NCBI GenBank assembly: GCA_011033025.1
Contig: WFMF01000325.1
Location: 1-64,000, forward strand
DNA from: Beroe forskalii
Lineage: Eukaryota; Ctenophora; Nuda; Beroida; Beroidae
DNA length: 64,000 bases
Direction of reading: 5' to 3'
The first letter of the stretch is position 1. Each line of letters opens with the position of its first letter. Below, piece by piece: positions 1-12,443 of this stretch. The translations under genes were made by a program, and so were the position numbers. The notes under the pieces are model-generated. The model saw only the letters and a list, made by a program, of their open reading frames with translations, searched no databases and was not told the DNA's origin.

Positions 1-1823
1 AGTATGCCAATATAGGCAGTTATATCGTCATCAACTCACCATTATAAACCATGATAACGCCATAACCCTCAAATTTCTATTAGTTTAACGGACAGAATTA
101 TCTCTCATATGCAGCATTGCAATCCATTTTCTGGCGCAACTTCACCTTTTGACATAATATATAGATTATATTTGACAAACTTCTTGACAGGTGACACGAG
201 AGAAATAGCAAGAAATTCAGCGACTAAAAATACAAAAATAGGCAGTTTAACTTCCCCTCAATTCGCCATTCTGAGCCATTATAATAACGTCACTTTTAAC
301 TCCACCATTGGATTATATAGACACACTCATATAGAAATTCTATGAAATATATTAAATGTTCTATAAAATATACGAATTCTGGGGAGATTAGGAAGGGTCG
401 TGAGAATATTGCGAGCGAGGTATGGTGTGCATCCTTACACCACAGATTCCAATTACACCATATTTAGTATGATTGTCTCTCAGTCGCAGAGCCCTTCCTT
501 TATGTTGTGCAGGGGATCGAAAAGCTCATATTTTTTGAAAATATATGTTTTTAATAATGTAGAAATGTAATTTATATCGCTGAATATGTGGTGGTGCGTA
601 AATAAAATTCGTTGCTGAGAATAGTATTACAATATTATGTTTGGTTATTACGTTAATTCTATTTTGGGAGGTCGTCAAAAGCATGAGACTCAAAAAGGTG
701 AGAGAGGGAGGTTCATTTTATAATGCACAGAGGACAGAACAGATTTGAGATGCCGTGTTTAATAAATGCTTCTTTAGAAAAGTCCATTATATAACCTGAA
801 TTGAGGACTGTAAGTTTAATAAATGCGTAAAACCCAGTAAAACTAAAAACGTGGTACATGATAATCTGCATGTTTCATTATCCATAATGACCAATATTCT
901 GAGACACATATTCTCAGTTTTATTTCCATATAACAGCGGTTAATGTTAGAAAGGACACTTATTAACGGAAAACCTGTGTGGGAGAGCTTTTTTCCTATCA
1001 TTTTTCCTATTAGTTCACAGAATTAAGTGTTTCTCTAATAATAAATCAGTCTACTTATGCCCTCACTAGTCTTCCGTATACTTCTATTATGTTCTCAAAG
1101 CCTCAACACACCTGAGACATACATCACATCCAAGGGTTGAGCCGCGCACTCAACATACAGTAGGAAGTGATGTCTTTATAAGTATTAAGTATACTGTGTA
1201 GGAAGTAAAGACATTTTAATACGATAATGGTGCCGTAATATTGTCTATGTTCACATGAGTTGCAATATCTCGGTCTGTACGGAACCCCTCAGTTCCGATT
1301 CCTAGTTTAGTACAACGTACAGCAAGAAAATTCAGTGAGTTTGCCGGGATAGGCACATGCCCGAGTACCACGACATATCGACCTCCAGTCAGTGAGTTTA
1401 CCAAGCAAATTCACTGACCGGATGCTTTCAACAAGGCGCTCCAGGTCACTCAGTCACATCACTATGCTCACAAAGTGCCGTTTCTACCCTTGTGTCGCAC
1501 GGCACAGCGCATCTTCTAAAGCGCATCTTACCTACTGTTCAGTGTTTGGCGGTGTCTGAAGGCATCGCTCCTCCCTAATGAGAGGTACAGGAGGGACCAA
1601 TGCCAATATATAGCTCAATAGTTTATGGCGAGTTAATCATCACCGCGACTGCATATTTCCTCTGAGCAACATATTATGGTGCACAATGGACTGATGCCTT
1701 TCATCTACATACCACAATACAGAAGTGCTGCAATATGATCAACCCACCGTGTCTATATAGCTAGAAGGTACGCCCTTGCAGTGTGAACTATACGGCGCAA
1801 TGCAGCAATTTCTGGAAAATATC

Positions 1824-1950
1824 AATGCGACAAAGTTGCTTCATATTAACCACTGCTAAATATCTCTACTACGGTATATATCTCTGCAATACAAAGTTAC
1901 TTTATATAGATCACTGCTGAATGTCTCAGCTGTACATCTCTGCTATAAAG
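1824..1950. repeat. Diverged direct repeat, about 70-bp unit
   Basis: Two adjacent diverged copies can be read by eye: both contain a CAAAGTT(A/G)CTT core, then a CACTGCT(A/G)AAT or CACTGCTGAATGTCTC block, then a TCTCTGC or TACATCTCTGC block. Non-coding, no function evident. Confidence 0.45.
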
Positions 1951-2461
1951 TCGCTGTAATAAACAAAGAAGTCTGCATCATCTCGAGAGGCTCATTAAAC
2001 TTGGCAACATGACATTGACATTAAAAAGAGGGCTTTTAAGGCCCAGTCTTGAATAAGTCCAACTTCTACTGCAAGAACCGAGTATTGCAGTATATTACCG
2101 ATGAGAGCCTTAAAATCTTCCTCCATAACAAATCAATATTATCATCATCCAGCATAACTATTAGAGATATTATGGATAAATACACCATGATTCCTCCCTC
2201 TAATTACGTATTATAATCAAAATCAGCCACAATTCATATAACAACAAAGAATAAATTAGTGACGGCATCAGTTCACCATGCCAAACAATCACAATCCCAT
2301 CATTCTAACATCATCTTCATTTGCAAATACTATCAATATATGAAGGGTTATCATCCATTACATGCATATATATAGTGGCTAGTGCATATAGTTTTAACAT
2401 TATGTAGTAATATCACAATATTACATACATTGAGCTGTTGCTTATCAGTAAAATGGAGGGT

Positions 2462-2535
2462 TTCACGTCATCAACTCACCATTATAAACCCTCATAATGA
2501 CGTCACTATCTCAACCACTGGTTGTTTGAGGCGCA
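2462..2535. repeat. Short palindromic element copy with TGACGTCA core
   Basis: It carries CGTCATCAACTCACCATTA, ATAAACC and then ATAATGACGTCACTATC. The same order of blocks occurs at 25-60 and 4175-4235, and in inverted form at 4437-4490. It belongs to the same dispersed family as the full palindromes at 41754-41838 and 54277-54369, but here the outer GAGAAATAGGCGG arms are missing or decayed. Confidence 0.5.
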
Positions 2536-3499
2536 TCCCCGAGATTGTGAATTCACAGAATTCACAATACCACGAAGTAGAATTCATGACTCTGATGAGC
2601 GATTATAAATATTCTATATGGTGGCATATGTCACGAACAGTTAGCAACATTCAAGAGATTAGCAACATTTGCAGATAATCTCGAAAGTGAGTGTTAATTG
2701 TAAGGAATAATGCGACATCAGATGTAAGAAATGTTCCTTCGCATATGTAACTTTATTATATGAGTCATCCAGAAAGGATTAAAGAGACTGAAGCTTTCTC
2801 ATTGTGCGGGTTTTCCAGATGAAGGCTGAAGCCAAGTCTGAATGGACGGATTGAGGAAGGTTTGGGTGCACAAAATGAACTGGGTACCAAAATAGCTTGA
2901 TTCCCAGTAAGGTGACAGGTTGTGAATAATCCGGTTAGATGCGAAGGTTTCTACCACAATTCTGATAATTGTCACACCTCCTCTGAGTTTGATGGGCTTA
3001 GTACTTAAAACTAAAGTTCTACACCTCTCACTTGACACGCTCAACATAATATCCACTATATTATGGTCAGCAGTCAGCACTCCTGAAGTTTCGTAAGAAG
3101 ACCCAAGTCTCTCACAGCCTCATACACGAATTTAATATCATTTAGACAACTGCTATATTTGGCAATGTTTGTCACACGGTCCGTAGATAATTGTAATTGT
3201 AAGATGTGTCCAGTGTCAACGTTATAAATTTTTATGAAACACTGGCCCATTATCACTAACAACCCTCTAATTTTAGCTTTTAGGAGCCATTTCATTCCCT
3301 CAAGCTCTCAAGAATGAAGATATATTATACCGAAGGTTATGGTTTTAACAGCCACTTTAGTTAACTTCTCTCAAACGGCATGATATCACAAAGAATGCCG
3401 CGCATTGCTGAGAACTTTCACAAGACATTATACAGAAAATAACACGTTCTCACACAAGTTGAAAGCAGTGTAGATGCCTTTGAAGACCTCAGCCATTAT

Positions 3500-3690
3500 C
3501 AGCTCTCAAAGTAAGATGTTATATTCAAAGTTAGATGGTGTTAGTGAAATGGCAAAGTGATATGGTGTTATCTCAAAGTAAGATGGTTTTATTCTAAAGT
3601 GAGATGATGGTGCTATTCTCAAAGTAAGATGGTGTTATTAACGTAGTGAAATGGTGTTATTCTCTAAGAGGGATGGTGTTATTTCAAATA
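3500..3690. repeat. Degenerate tandem repeat, AAAGTAAGATGGTGTTAT type
   Basis: At least seven imperfect units of roughly 20-28 bp share the core CAAAGTAAGATGGTGTTATT, with substitutions and small indels. No open frame spans it. Confidence 0.6.
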
Positions 3691-4174
3691 ATCCCAGATA
3701 CTCAGATATAGTTCAGGCTATAAACAGGACTTAACCCCACCCAATTCTCACATGATTAAACACAGTGGTTTAAACACAGTGGTTGATGACGCACAGATAC
3801 GCAGGTTCCTAGTTGTCATATATCCCAATATATAAACATCTGTCATTTTAACCATAAGATAAACGCCCTTCCACGTCATAGCTAGGTATCTTTTAATCCT
3901 GGACAAGCAGAAACATTCGTACATATAATTAATATTCTCAAAGTTGAGACAAGTCAGCAAAGAATTTAATGCCAACTGCCAAACTCTGTTCAGACTGCAG
4001 CCGTAATGATATTTGCCCAAAAATTTAGGCACAATGATATTTCATTAAACTACAGTTCCCCGTCAACCCAGACACTGACAAACTGACACACAGCGCATGT
4101 CAACAGTTCCAACCAATCCTCAAACAATTTAATCGTGAAACTATCAACTCTGACATTCCTCAAGCCAACACCAG

Positions 4175-4240
4175 GCGTTATTACGTCATCATCACCCTAC
4201 TTTAAACCCTGATAATGACGTCATGCTCTCAACCAATAAA
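4175..4240. repeat. Short palindromic element copy with TGACGTCA core
   Basis: It contains ACGTCATCATCACCC and TTTAAACCCTGATAATGACG followed by TCATGCTCTCAACC. It matches, block by block, the copies at 2462-2535 and (inverted) 4437-4490. Confidence 0.5.
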
Positions 4241-4517
4241 ATGCCTGTGTGCGTAGTTTCACTGTATAATTGGGTGTTCGTATATATTGTATAACCACCC
4301 CTAAAAGCTTGCTGACTAATGAAACCCGAAATGTAACCCAAATTATTATATGCCCTGGTTTAATACTTGGGCATTATAAGAAGGCAACCGGTACTACTGA
4401 CTCTGGTTTGCAAAGGTCGGACATGAGTGAAATGTGGTTGAGAGTGACGTCATTATCAGGGTTTAAAATGGTGTTCAATTGATGGCGTCACACCGCCTAT
4501 TCTGCATGATCCACTTA

Positions 4518-4578
4518 GCTTGGAGTTACAAGCAGTTCCCCAAAGTTACAAGCAGTTCCTCTAAGCTACAAGCAGTTT
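4518..4578. repeat. Three-copy TTACAAGCAGTT repeat
   Basis: The sequence GTTACAAGCAGTTCCCC is followed by AAAGTTACAAGCAGTTCC and then CTAAGCTACAAGCAGTT. It is a short tandem repeat of about 19-20 bp with no coding potential. Confidence 0.6.
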
Positions 4579-4989
4579 AATGTGTTCTGAGAGATTTAAT
4601 GAATTATGTGCAGGAATCTGTACCAATTAATAAAGCGCCATTTTAACTCATGATAATTGCATCACACTCAACAATCTGTTAAATTCTTGAACGAGCACTA
4701 ATATTATATGCACGGTTAATGGTTATGTGGCATTCCCTACCACCGTGAGAATAATAATTCTAGTGACGGAATTCAGGAAATGGGAAATTTTCTGCTTCAC
4801 TTGAGCTGCAACTTTCATTGATGTAATAGCAAAATATAATGCGCAGTAAATTTGCTGGCACCATATAATGAAATACAGTACCACGAAATTATCAAGTTCC
4901 GTCATTAGTCCTTATAAAGTTTCAAAAAATGAGAAAATACCTCTGAACTTTTAATTGAGAAAAGGTTCCTAGGAGTGTACATGGATATT

Positions 4990-5990
4990 ATACTTTAGCC
5001 TCTTTGTTGTATTTTTATCTACAAACTACAGTACAGACGGGGGGGGGGGTTCAGCGGTAAGTGGTATGGACGGCATCACACTTAAGGGCATGGGGGGTGG
5101 GTGGGTACTTCGAACTAGCGACCAGATAGCGGCAGACGGTAAATGGTATAAATTTTAGGGTAAAATGCAGTAAATCCACTAAATTTGTTACGAAATTTGT
5201 GAAAATTTGTCAAAATGCCCATTTTCAGAAATTTTGGATATTGAAACTGGATTTCTCGGCTGCTGCTAGCGCTCTTAAGTAAATTTAATTATGAATCAGG
5301 AATCTTAACCTTAAATTGGTGTGACGTCATCATGGACTATTACATGCTACAAAGATGACGTAACCAGCTGATTTCTAATATCGATGATATATGCCAATGA
5401 TTTGGCACAATTGTTTGAAGAATTCATGTGACATAAATGTTACTATGGAGATAAGACTTCAAAGTTTCAAGTTGATTAGTACCTAGTTAGTAAAAAAGTT
5501 TGAGTTCGTAAAAAATGTTGCGGGTCACATCAATACCTACCCATTGCACCCAGTGCAGTCTAGATAGTTCTAGGTATCTAGATATCTAGGCAGTTGTATG
5601 GTAAAATTCTCTGTGTTTTTAAAATCTGTAGCAATTTTGGGTATTAAATTGATTGTATCCCTAGAAAGGAAATCACTTCGTAAAGAGTAAGTGACTTTAT
5701 ATATTTGATAAGAGTGAGAAACTAAGATTATATGAAACAAAGGGTCGCTTTTGCAACCAATTTGTGGTCCCTGAAACAATTTCTGTAGCTTGTAGGGGTG
5801 GGTGTAATTTTCAGTTCAGCTTGACCAGTTACAGGCATGCCGCTATCTGGTGGGTGGGTGGGTGGTTGGGATTCTCGACCAGATAGGGTGATGCCGTCCT
5901 CCCACTTACTGCTGAACCCCCCCCCCCCGGTACAGAATTGCTGAAGTCTGTTCACCAAGTCTTTATAGTTAGTAATCCAAAAATAATAAA
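4990..5990. repeat. Older dispersed repeat split by the 5038-5939 element
   Basis: The outer parts (GTATTTTTATCTACAAAC, TACAGTACAGA on the left; ATTGCTGAAG, TCTTTATAGTTAGTAATCC and AAAAATAATAA on the right) correspond to the uninterrupted copy at 21496-21590. That copy has partly complementary ends (TTTTTATCTACTAAC against GTTAGTAGGCAAAAATA), so it is itself a small hairpin-like repeat of about 90 bp. Confidence 0.6.
5038..5939. mobile_element. 902-bp non-autonomous inverted-repeat DNA transposon
   Basis: The two ends are inverted copies: the left end starts with a G run, then GGTTCAGCGGTAAGTGG and GACGGCATCAC, with ACCAGATAGCGGCA further in. The right end read in reverse gives the same G run, GGTTCAGCAGTAAGTGG, GACGGCATCAC and ACCAGATAG. 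GTACAGA flanks both sides (7-bp target duplication, 8 with one mismatch), which suits the hAT superfamily. No transposase frame is visible. Joining the flanks restores a sequence that matches another repeat at 21496-21590 without an insert, which independently confirms the boundaries. Confidence 0.75.
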
Positions 5991-8900
5991 AGGAGTAATT
6001 TAATATCATGCTCATATCATGCTCATTTCATGATAGAACATCGTGGTTAAATCTTAATTCTACACATTATAGAAGAGTAGAAGTATTGATTACAGCCACA
6101 ATACGGTGTCCTTCTCAAGGCATGAAAGCCATTGTCAGATTCATAAACAAGTGCCTTCCACAGCGTATTGTTGCCATTCAGCTGCCCTTGCAATTATCAT
6201 CACAGCTTAACGCATATGTGTGTTCATAGGTCGAAAGCAACGTAGGTCGAGAAGTGTGTGAAAAGGACACTTAGAAAAGGCTAAGAGATGTGGAAGAGAT
6301 CATAGTATCTGAAGAAACAACTGTCCGAAAAGGAGCAATGGGACAATGCTTTGTTCTTTCCACCTATCCATTCGACCCACTTTCTTTCGACCAATGAGCA
6401 CACATGATAATTTGTATTACACATATCAGTATCAGATCACCGCTACTTAACTGCAGTTCAATGCTGTGAGAAGAATATGAGGAATCATTAGATACAGAGA
6501 ATAGATACCCCATTGTGGTACACTGGTCATGCTACCATTGTTTGGGAGAGCAGACAATACCTCCCATTGTCTGATGTGAAGTATATATTATATATGCGTA
6601 TGTGTGTGCTCAAATATATATAGGCAAATACTATAACAATTGGAATGAATGTGCAGGAATGTAGCCATTCATTAGGTCCTCTGTGTATACTAAAGGCCAT
6701 TATAAATCTCAATTTCAAGCGATAGTGATCAGGATAGCACAGTCTAGCAATTATATTATGTACTAAGACTATCTAATATCTGTAGTCATGATTGCATATT
6801 CATTTGATGATACTGCATTGTAGTATCAGGACTTAAATTTAGAGAGAGAGGGAGAGCTTTATATTAGCATGGGATAATGATCATAAAAAATACTTCCTGG
6901 TTTCCCTTTTATGGTTAATGGACTTCCTCTGGACACACTAAAAACATACTACAATATGGACAATATCCACAATGCGTTGAAGGGGGGGGTCACTCTTATA
7001 TTTTGAAGCCACAAATTTTATATTTGAGTTGGTCATGATGGCCAGGATATGTACATTGTACCAACATTAATTGAGGGTATTTTTGAGTCAATAATTGCAG
7101 CCTTGATCAAATTAGGCCTCGGTTATGCCAATCATCTAGATCACAACTGAATGGCAGACCAATTCATAAGTGAATTGATGATCCCCCCTCTTAATCTAGA
7201 TACTGCTAACTTAAATCCAATGTCTTATCTATAGAGGTGTATGGGTATATTAAAGTTACATGTTGCAGTGTGCTGGACTTTAAATTTTCATATAATATCA
7301 TTTACTTAGTAAAGTAAGCATTAAATGATATTCAAGTGAGTGAACTGGTCTGCATGAATTATGTTTTAACAAAGAACAATCTCATGGGATTTAATTACTT
7401 TAAATGCAACGGAGTATAGGTCTCAGAAATATGCAATTAGTATAATGTATAGTTATGCAGCTTGATTAAAGAGTAGGCAATTTAGGAGTCACCAATTATT
7501 TTCCTGATTACAACTAAAAATAATGTAATTTTGTTTTGGGGGCTAGTTGAAAAGGATCAATTAAATAAGAGCTGACAATGCATTTGATACAGTAAATGAC
7601 AAATAATAATAGCCTGCATACCTTCTTCTGATATGGCAATAGGGGGACACAGTGCTGAGTGGTGGGTGCACAACTTCTCTGGGCTGCCTTTCTCAACCAC
7701 ATGCTCCAGAGTTTCTAACTTTTCAGATGATAGGTGGATGAGAAGGGGATATGTCAATCTATTCCTGAAAAAAAGGTTCATTACACACTCACAATTTTTA
7801 TAGCAGTTGCAATATATTTGAGATACCATATCATAAAAGCTAAAAGTGTTATAACCAGAAAAAAAGGATAACACTGAGATATGGATAACAGGAAATGGTG
7901 AGCATTAGGTATCATACCTTAATGTGAAATTGAAATATGAGTAGTTAGGATGCTATCCTCCTCAGACAGTCAGGTTCGATATTGAAAGTTCCATGGGAAA
8001 ACTTTAAAAACACATCTTTACTAAACTTCTTACTTTCTTACATTGATGTTAGAGCTTACTTGAAATATAAGTCCTCAGGTCTGCAATCAATCACAACTGT
8101 GCCGGTGGTTGCTATGAGAAAATTAAACAGCTGAACTGGTGTAGCACATTCCATTAGACCATTTCTGAAAACCTCCTATTGGTGAAATAGGCAATCATTC
8201 GAGGAAAAGCATAAGCTAACTGAATTAATATGAAGCTAATATTGAACCTAATTGGGTTTGGGCATAATTCCAACGAAATGTGTTACACAATGAACCATTA
8301 TGGAGGCAAGAACATATGTATTGTGGAGTAGATTCTACAGCTAGAGTCAACCTTGTTTTCCATGAATTCATGCTAAAACCCAGTTAATTCATGTTTGAGA
8401 ACTAGTGGGCCATGTGGTTCCACACTATGCCACTAGTTTGTAAGTGGGGTATTGACATACCTGGAATTCCACAAAGTGTGGAATTAAAGGTATGCAGACA
8501 TAGTGAATTCATGCTTGCAAACCACTTCATGAAGCATGAACTCATGGTAAACCAACTTGTGAAGGCCTTGTACTGCTAGATATTATTGATTCTTAAATAA
8601 AGACACCATAAATAAATGAAAACCTTAGTTAGGTATTGCTAAGAAGATCAACATGATCACATAAGATAACATGATCAGAGTTAAATAAAGTGTAGAGCTG
8701 AATGACAAAAAATTTCAAAAGAGATTGGAGTATTAACATTCACATGATTACCAGAATCATAACACAAATATTCAAACCAATATCAATGAATTAAATATCA
8801 CTTTAAGGACCACATTAAGTACATCATGTCTATAGGTACCCACAATAATTTATATTTATTTACACAGATCCGCAGCAAATAATCTAAGAAAAATAGCATA

Positions 8901-9182
8901 AAAGCATATTTCATACTATCAATGAAATGTTGTTGAAAGCTGAGCCAGTCTGTTACAAATGGAAATTCTGAAAATATGATTTTCTTTCAAGCTTCATAGC
9001 AAATTAGAACGAAATCAACTTATGACAGCCTAACAGATTTTATGCAATGTAATTGGTGCCACCTTCATGCCTTATCAATGCACTAAGTATGTATAGTAAA
9101 AAAGTTTTTGCTTTACAGCAACACAGTTCCACAATCCACAACAAACTCTTTACAAAACATAAACAAAATTTGGTTCTATATA

Positions 9183-9496
9183 AAATAACCAATTATTGTT
9201 CAAAAATTCATCCCCTGGCATTAAAAAGTAAATCATAAATGAAAAGGTTTTAAAAAGGTCAGATTCAATTGAACAGATGAACAGAAAAAAATGTTATCCT
9301 AAATGGTGAATCATGTGCGTTGAGCGGCTTAAGAATTCTAAATAACCAATTATTGTTCAAAAATTCATCCCCTGGCATTAAAAAGTAAATCATAAATGAA
9401 AAGGTTTTAAAAAGGTCAGATTCAATTGAACATATGAACAGAAAAAAATGTTATCCTAAATGGTGAATCATGTGCGTTGAGCGGCTTAAGAATTAA
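9183..9496. repeat. 157-bp tandem duplication, two near-identical copies
   Basis: The block beginning AAATAACCAATTATTGTTCA and ending GAGCGGCTTAAGAATT occurs at 9183-9339 and again at 9340-9496 with almost no difference (for example AACAGATG against AACATATG). The high identity implies a recent duplication, or an assembly artefact. No coding potential. Confidence 0.9.
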
Positions 9497-9559
9497 AATT
9501 CTAAATAGCTTTTTTTGTTTGATCCGAACTTTCTCCAAATTGATTTGTAGGATGTTTCC

Positions 9560-9800
9560 TTACCCTCCGCCGCGCACACATAGTTTACCCTTTCGTGTCC
9601 AGGTTGCCTACCCCGCGCGCGGCGACGCGCAAACAATTTTTGGACGTCACTTTGCAACCATCAGCGTAGGAATAGACGGGGCAACGTCCGTCGATTACCT
9701 AGTTGTTGTCAACACTGACCCTCGCAAACTTGCGCGGGGCTTCAACAACGCTAGGGCATCGCTCGGAAGGGCCACGGTCTATCAACGATTGACAACTAAA
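9560..9800. promoter_or_regulatory. GC- and CpG-rich island-like patch
   Basis: In an otherwise AT-rich neighbourhood this stretch is rich in CpG (CCCGCGCGCGGCGACGCGC, TTGCGCGGGGC). It lies about 1.6 kb upstream of the DNMBP-like start codon, so it could be a CpG-rich promoter or untranslated first exon, or simply a GC-rich repeat. A 131-codon frame at 9477-9872 crosses it but has no recognisable domain. Promoter function is inference only. Confidence 0.3.
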
Positions 9801-9884
9801 AGAGATAAGATCAGAATATTTTATATTATTTATTGTTTTATGCTTGATATTGCGTATAAAGTCCATGTATGAATCAATGGGTAC

Positions 9885-11220
9885 TGCACTGTGGTTTTTC
9901 AGAATTTTTATCAGATGGAACATCACTGTTTCTTTTAATTTTTATAGACTGCTTGGGTAAGTATCTGGCCATGGGCCAATTTTGAATAGAGGTTAATCAA
10001 TTGATTCAAAACACTATACTGAGCTGCTTTATTCAGCTAAGAAAGTAACATCAAACAATCTGATGATAAGTAAGATGCATTGATATGCATTTAAATCATG
10101 AGATCTTTAGATTTGTTTTTTATCAAAGCAATGAGTCAATGAAAATTCTCAAATGTAAACTTTTTTTTCTTAACTATTCAACTGATATCTGTCTTTCACT
10201 TTCGTATCAATGAAGTTGAATCTTAAATCTAAACAACAGTACATGTTGCCAGGTTGTCTATCATTCCTTTTTCTGGTTAAATTACTGACATTTCTAAATT
10301 AACCATTGGACTGCATGGTGCATTGATGAAACAATATGTTCTCTGGATAAAACAGCACATAAGAGCTGTAATTGCCATTGAACATCCTTTTTAGGATCAT
10401 GGATAGGGCTGCAAAAGCGGTTGTAGGACTATATAAACATGATCATCTTGGAGATACACTGAAAGAGTTACATTGGCTTCCTGTACAATTTCGTATTCAT
10501 TTTAAATTCTCCTAATAGTATACAAATGTCTGAATGGCTTTGCTCCAGAATATTTGGAATCAATGTTTAAATATGTAGATTTTAATCACTCAATCTCCCT
10601 ATGTGAACCTAGAGCTTATCTCATATGGGGAAATCAGATGGAACAGAAGTCTGGTCCTAAATTTTTTATGGAACTTGGGTAAGTTCAATGGGCCAAACTT
10701 GTTCCTCTTAATAGAATTCAAAAACAGTGGTTTTTCTAAACTTATTTATTCAGATGAACATCACTTATTCCTTAACTTTTATAGATTTTAACTTGGTAAG
10801 AAGCAATCTGATGATTGAATAGAGTGTTGAATAGTTGATTAAAAATGAACTGCATGATGACTGTTTTTCAGCAAAGAAATTAAATTAAACAATCTGATGA
10901 TAAGAAGAGGCTTTCTTAACTATTCAAATCATTATCTATCGGTCAGATTTGTTTTTATCAAAGTTGAATCTTAAAATCTAAATGTAACTTTTTTCTATGT
11001 TGCAACTGTTGTCTTTCATTCTTTATCAATGAAGTTAAATTAAATCTAAACAACAGACATGTTGCCAAGGTTATCATTGGACTGCATGGTGCATTGATTG
11101 ACCCGTATGGTGCATTGAAAACATAGTATTTATTTATGTGCATTGATGATGATGGCATATAAAACAAAAGCTGTAATTGCCATTGAAAATCCTTTTTAGG
11201 ATCATGGATAGGGCATATGA
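9885..11220. repeat. Local duplication upstream of the DNMBP-like gene
   Basis: Two diverged copies, about 9885-10405 and 10725-11220, share ordered blocks: ACTGTGGTTTTT or ACAGTGGTTTTT, ATGGAACATCACT or ATGAACATCACT, AACAATCTGATGATAAG, ATGAAGTT with ATCTAAACAACAG, ATTGGACTGCATGGTGCATT, and TTTTTAGGATCATGGATAGG. Between them lies a LINE fragment. The second copy ends about 110 bp before the predicted start codon. Confidence 0.7.
10403..10690 (+). pseudogene. Fragment of a non-LTR retrotransposon ORF2 C-terminus
   Basis: Conceptual translation of the + strand gives RAAKAVVGLYKHD and LKELHWLPVQFRIHFK, then, after stops and a frame change, a stretch like KCLNGFAPEYLESMF. The LHWLPV-x2-RI block followed by a G-x-APEYL block is typical of the region after the reverse transcriptase domain in CR1/Rex-like LINE ORF2 proteins. 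It has in-frame stops and no upstream RT motifs, so it is a dead 5'-truncated copy. Confidence 0.65.
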
Positions 11221-11332
11221 GCTGTACAACCATCTCTGATCTCCCATGCACAGTTTCAGCTCTAGGTTGTGTTTTTTCCTTCTAGTATTGGCTTCATTGC
11301 TTATTAATTATCATTTGAGAATATAATGGTGT

Positions 11333-12443
11333 ATGGAGATCAAATCTGGCAGTTTTGTTAGGATAACAAAAGACTTTGAGTCAGATGTAAATGGTGACCT
11401 CAGCCTCTTTTGTGGTGATATTGTCAAGGTATGTGGTAATCTTATTTGATAATTTCATTTTGTTGATTTGCACTCAAACATGTTCCCATTGTTCAAATCA
11501 CTTAAAACTCAATAAATTTTCATTTGATAACATCCCAGGTAATCAGTGTAATTAGTGATGAGTGGCTGGATGGAAAATATGGTGATGCTTATGGACTTTT
11601 CCCTACTTCTCATTGTGCTTCATTGAATTTAGTGACAAGCATTGAACCCTATGGTGTAAGTTTATTCTACTTTTAAAACTTCTTCAATTACATGTTCAGA
11701 CATAATAGAACATTTTAGTCTTTGGCTGTGACTCCTTTATTAATACTCTTCTCAATGCCTGCAAAAATAATGAGAAATTCTACTTTTCAGATTGCTTTAC
11801 ATGATCATGAAGCTCATCTTCATGATGAGTTATCATTCAAAGCTGGGGACCAAGTGTTTTTCTCGGAGAAAATAAATTCTGAATGGTATAATGGATATTG
11901 TCATGGTAACACCGGGATGTTTCCAATTGGTTTTGTAGAAATTGTCAATGATATATTAGATGTACAGTCTTATGAAAAATCACCAAAAAGACCACAAAGT
12001 TTGGATGCTGCTACATTGGCTACACTTAGGGGAAACCCTGGTAATGAAAATCCAACACCATTGAAAAATGGAGAATCCCATTCTGAAATGCCTGATACTG
12101 ATGAATCGAATGATAAAAACAAATTACAAAGCAATAAGCCACCACCACCACCTAATAGACCACCATCAGTTGGGACCACTAGCCCTGTCCACTCTCAAGC
12201 CTTATCTTCCAATACATCAACAGTGTGTGTCCCTCCCCCTCGAACAGCAAAGATTTCTAAGTCCAACAAAGAAAATGAGAATACATCAGTAAATGGGTCT
12301 AAATTGATTAAAAATGAAGCTCCCAAGCGTCCACCAGCTCTTGATAATCAGACAGTGAATGAACTCAGACAAAGAACAAAATCATTAGTCAAGAAAGATA
12401 ATAGATCTCCAACTAAACCTGCCATAGAACCTCCTGAAGTTGA
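11333..12443 (+). CDS. DNMBP: DNMBP-like exons 1-3: two N-terminal SH3 domains
   Basis: Exon 1 starts with MEIKSGSFVRITKDFES, resembling the vertebrate DNMBP start, and runs in phase 0 into exon 2, completing the first SH3 (key blocks GDIVK, DEWLDGK, GLFPTSHC). Exon 3 opens with the second SH3 (IALHDHEAHLHDELSF, GDQVFF, SEWYNGY, GMFPIGFVEIV). The rest of exon 3 is low-complexity, with KSPKRPQSLD, PPPPPNRPPS and KRPPALD motifs that can themselves be SH3 ligands. The ATG at 11333 is chosen because the family begins within a few residues of the first SH3 strand. An out-of-frame ATG at 11326 opens a 12-codon frame just ahead of it. Confidence 0.85.

Larger units (their letters stand above)
1..9180. 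other. AT-rich gene-poor stretch
   Basis: I see no coding exon chain here. The longest open frames are under about 105 codons, have no recognisable domain, and lie among stop-rich AT sequence. What the stretch does hold is repeat DNA: several copies of a short palindromic element with TGACGTCA cores (near 20-60, 2460-2530, 4170-4240, 4437-4500), degenerate tandem repeats (1824-1950, 3500-3690, 4518-4575), one inverted-repeat element (5038-5939), and a patch of nested hairpins around 8346-8560. Confidence 0.6.

Noticed and set aside
2799..3295. Two adjoining minus frames of 73 and 93 codons
   Set aside because: They overlap in different frames, lack splice signals that would join them, and show no recognisable domain.
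9477..9872. 131-codon + frame over the CpG-rich patch
   Set aside because: It starts inside the 157-bp duplication and shows no domain; composition is explained by the GC-rich patch.
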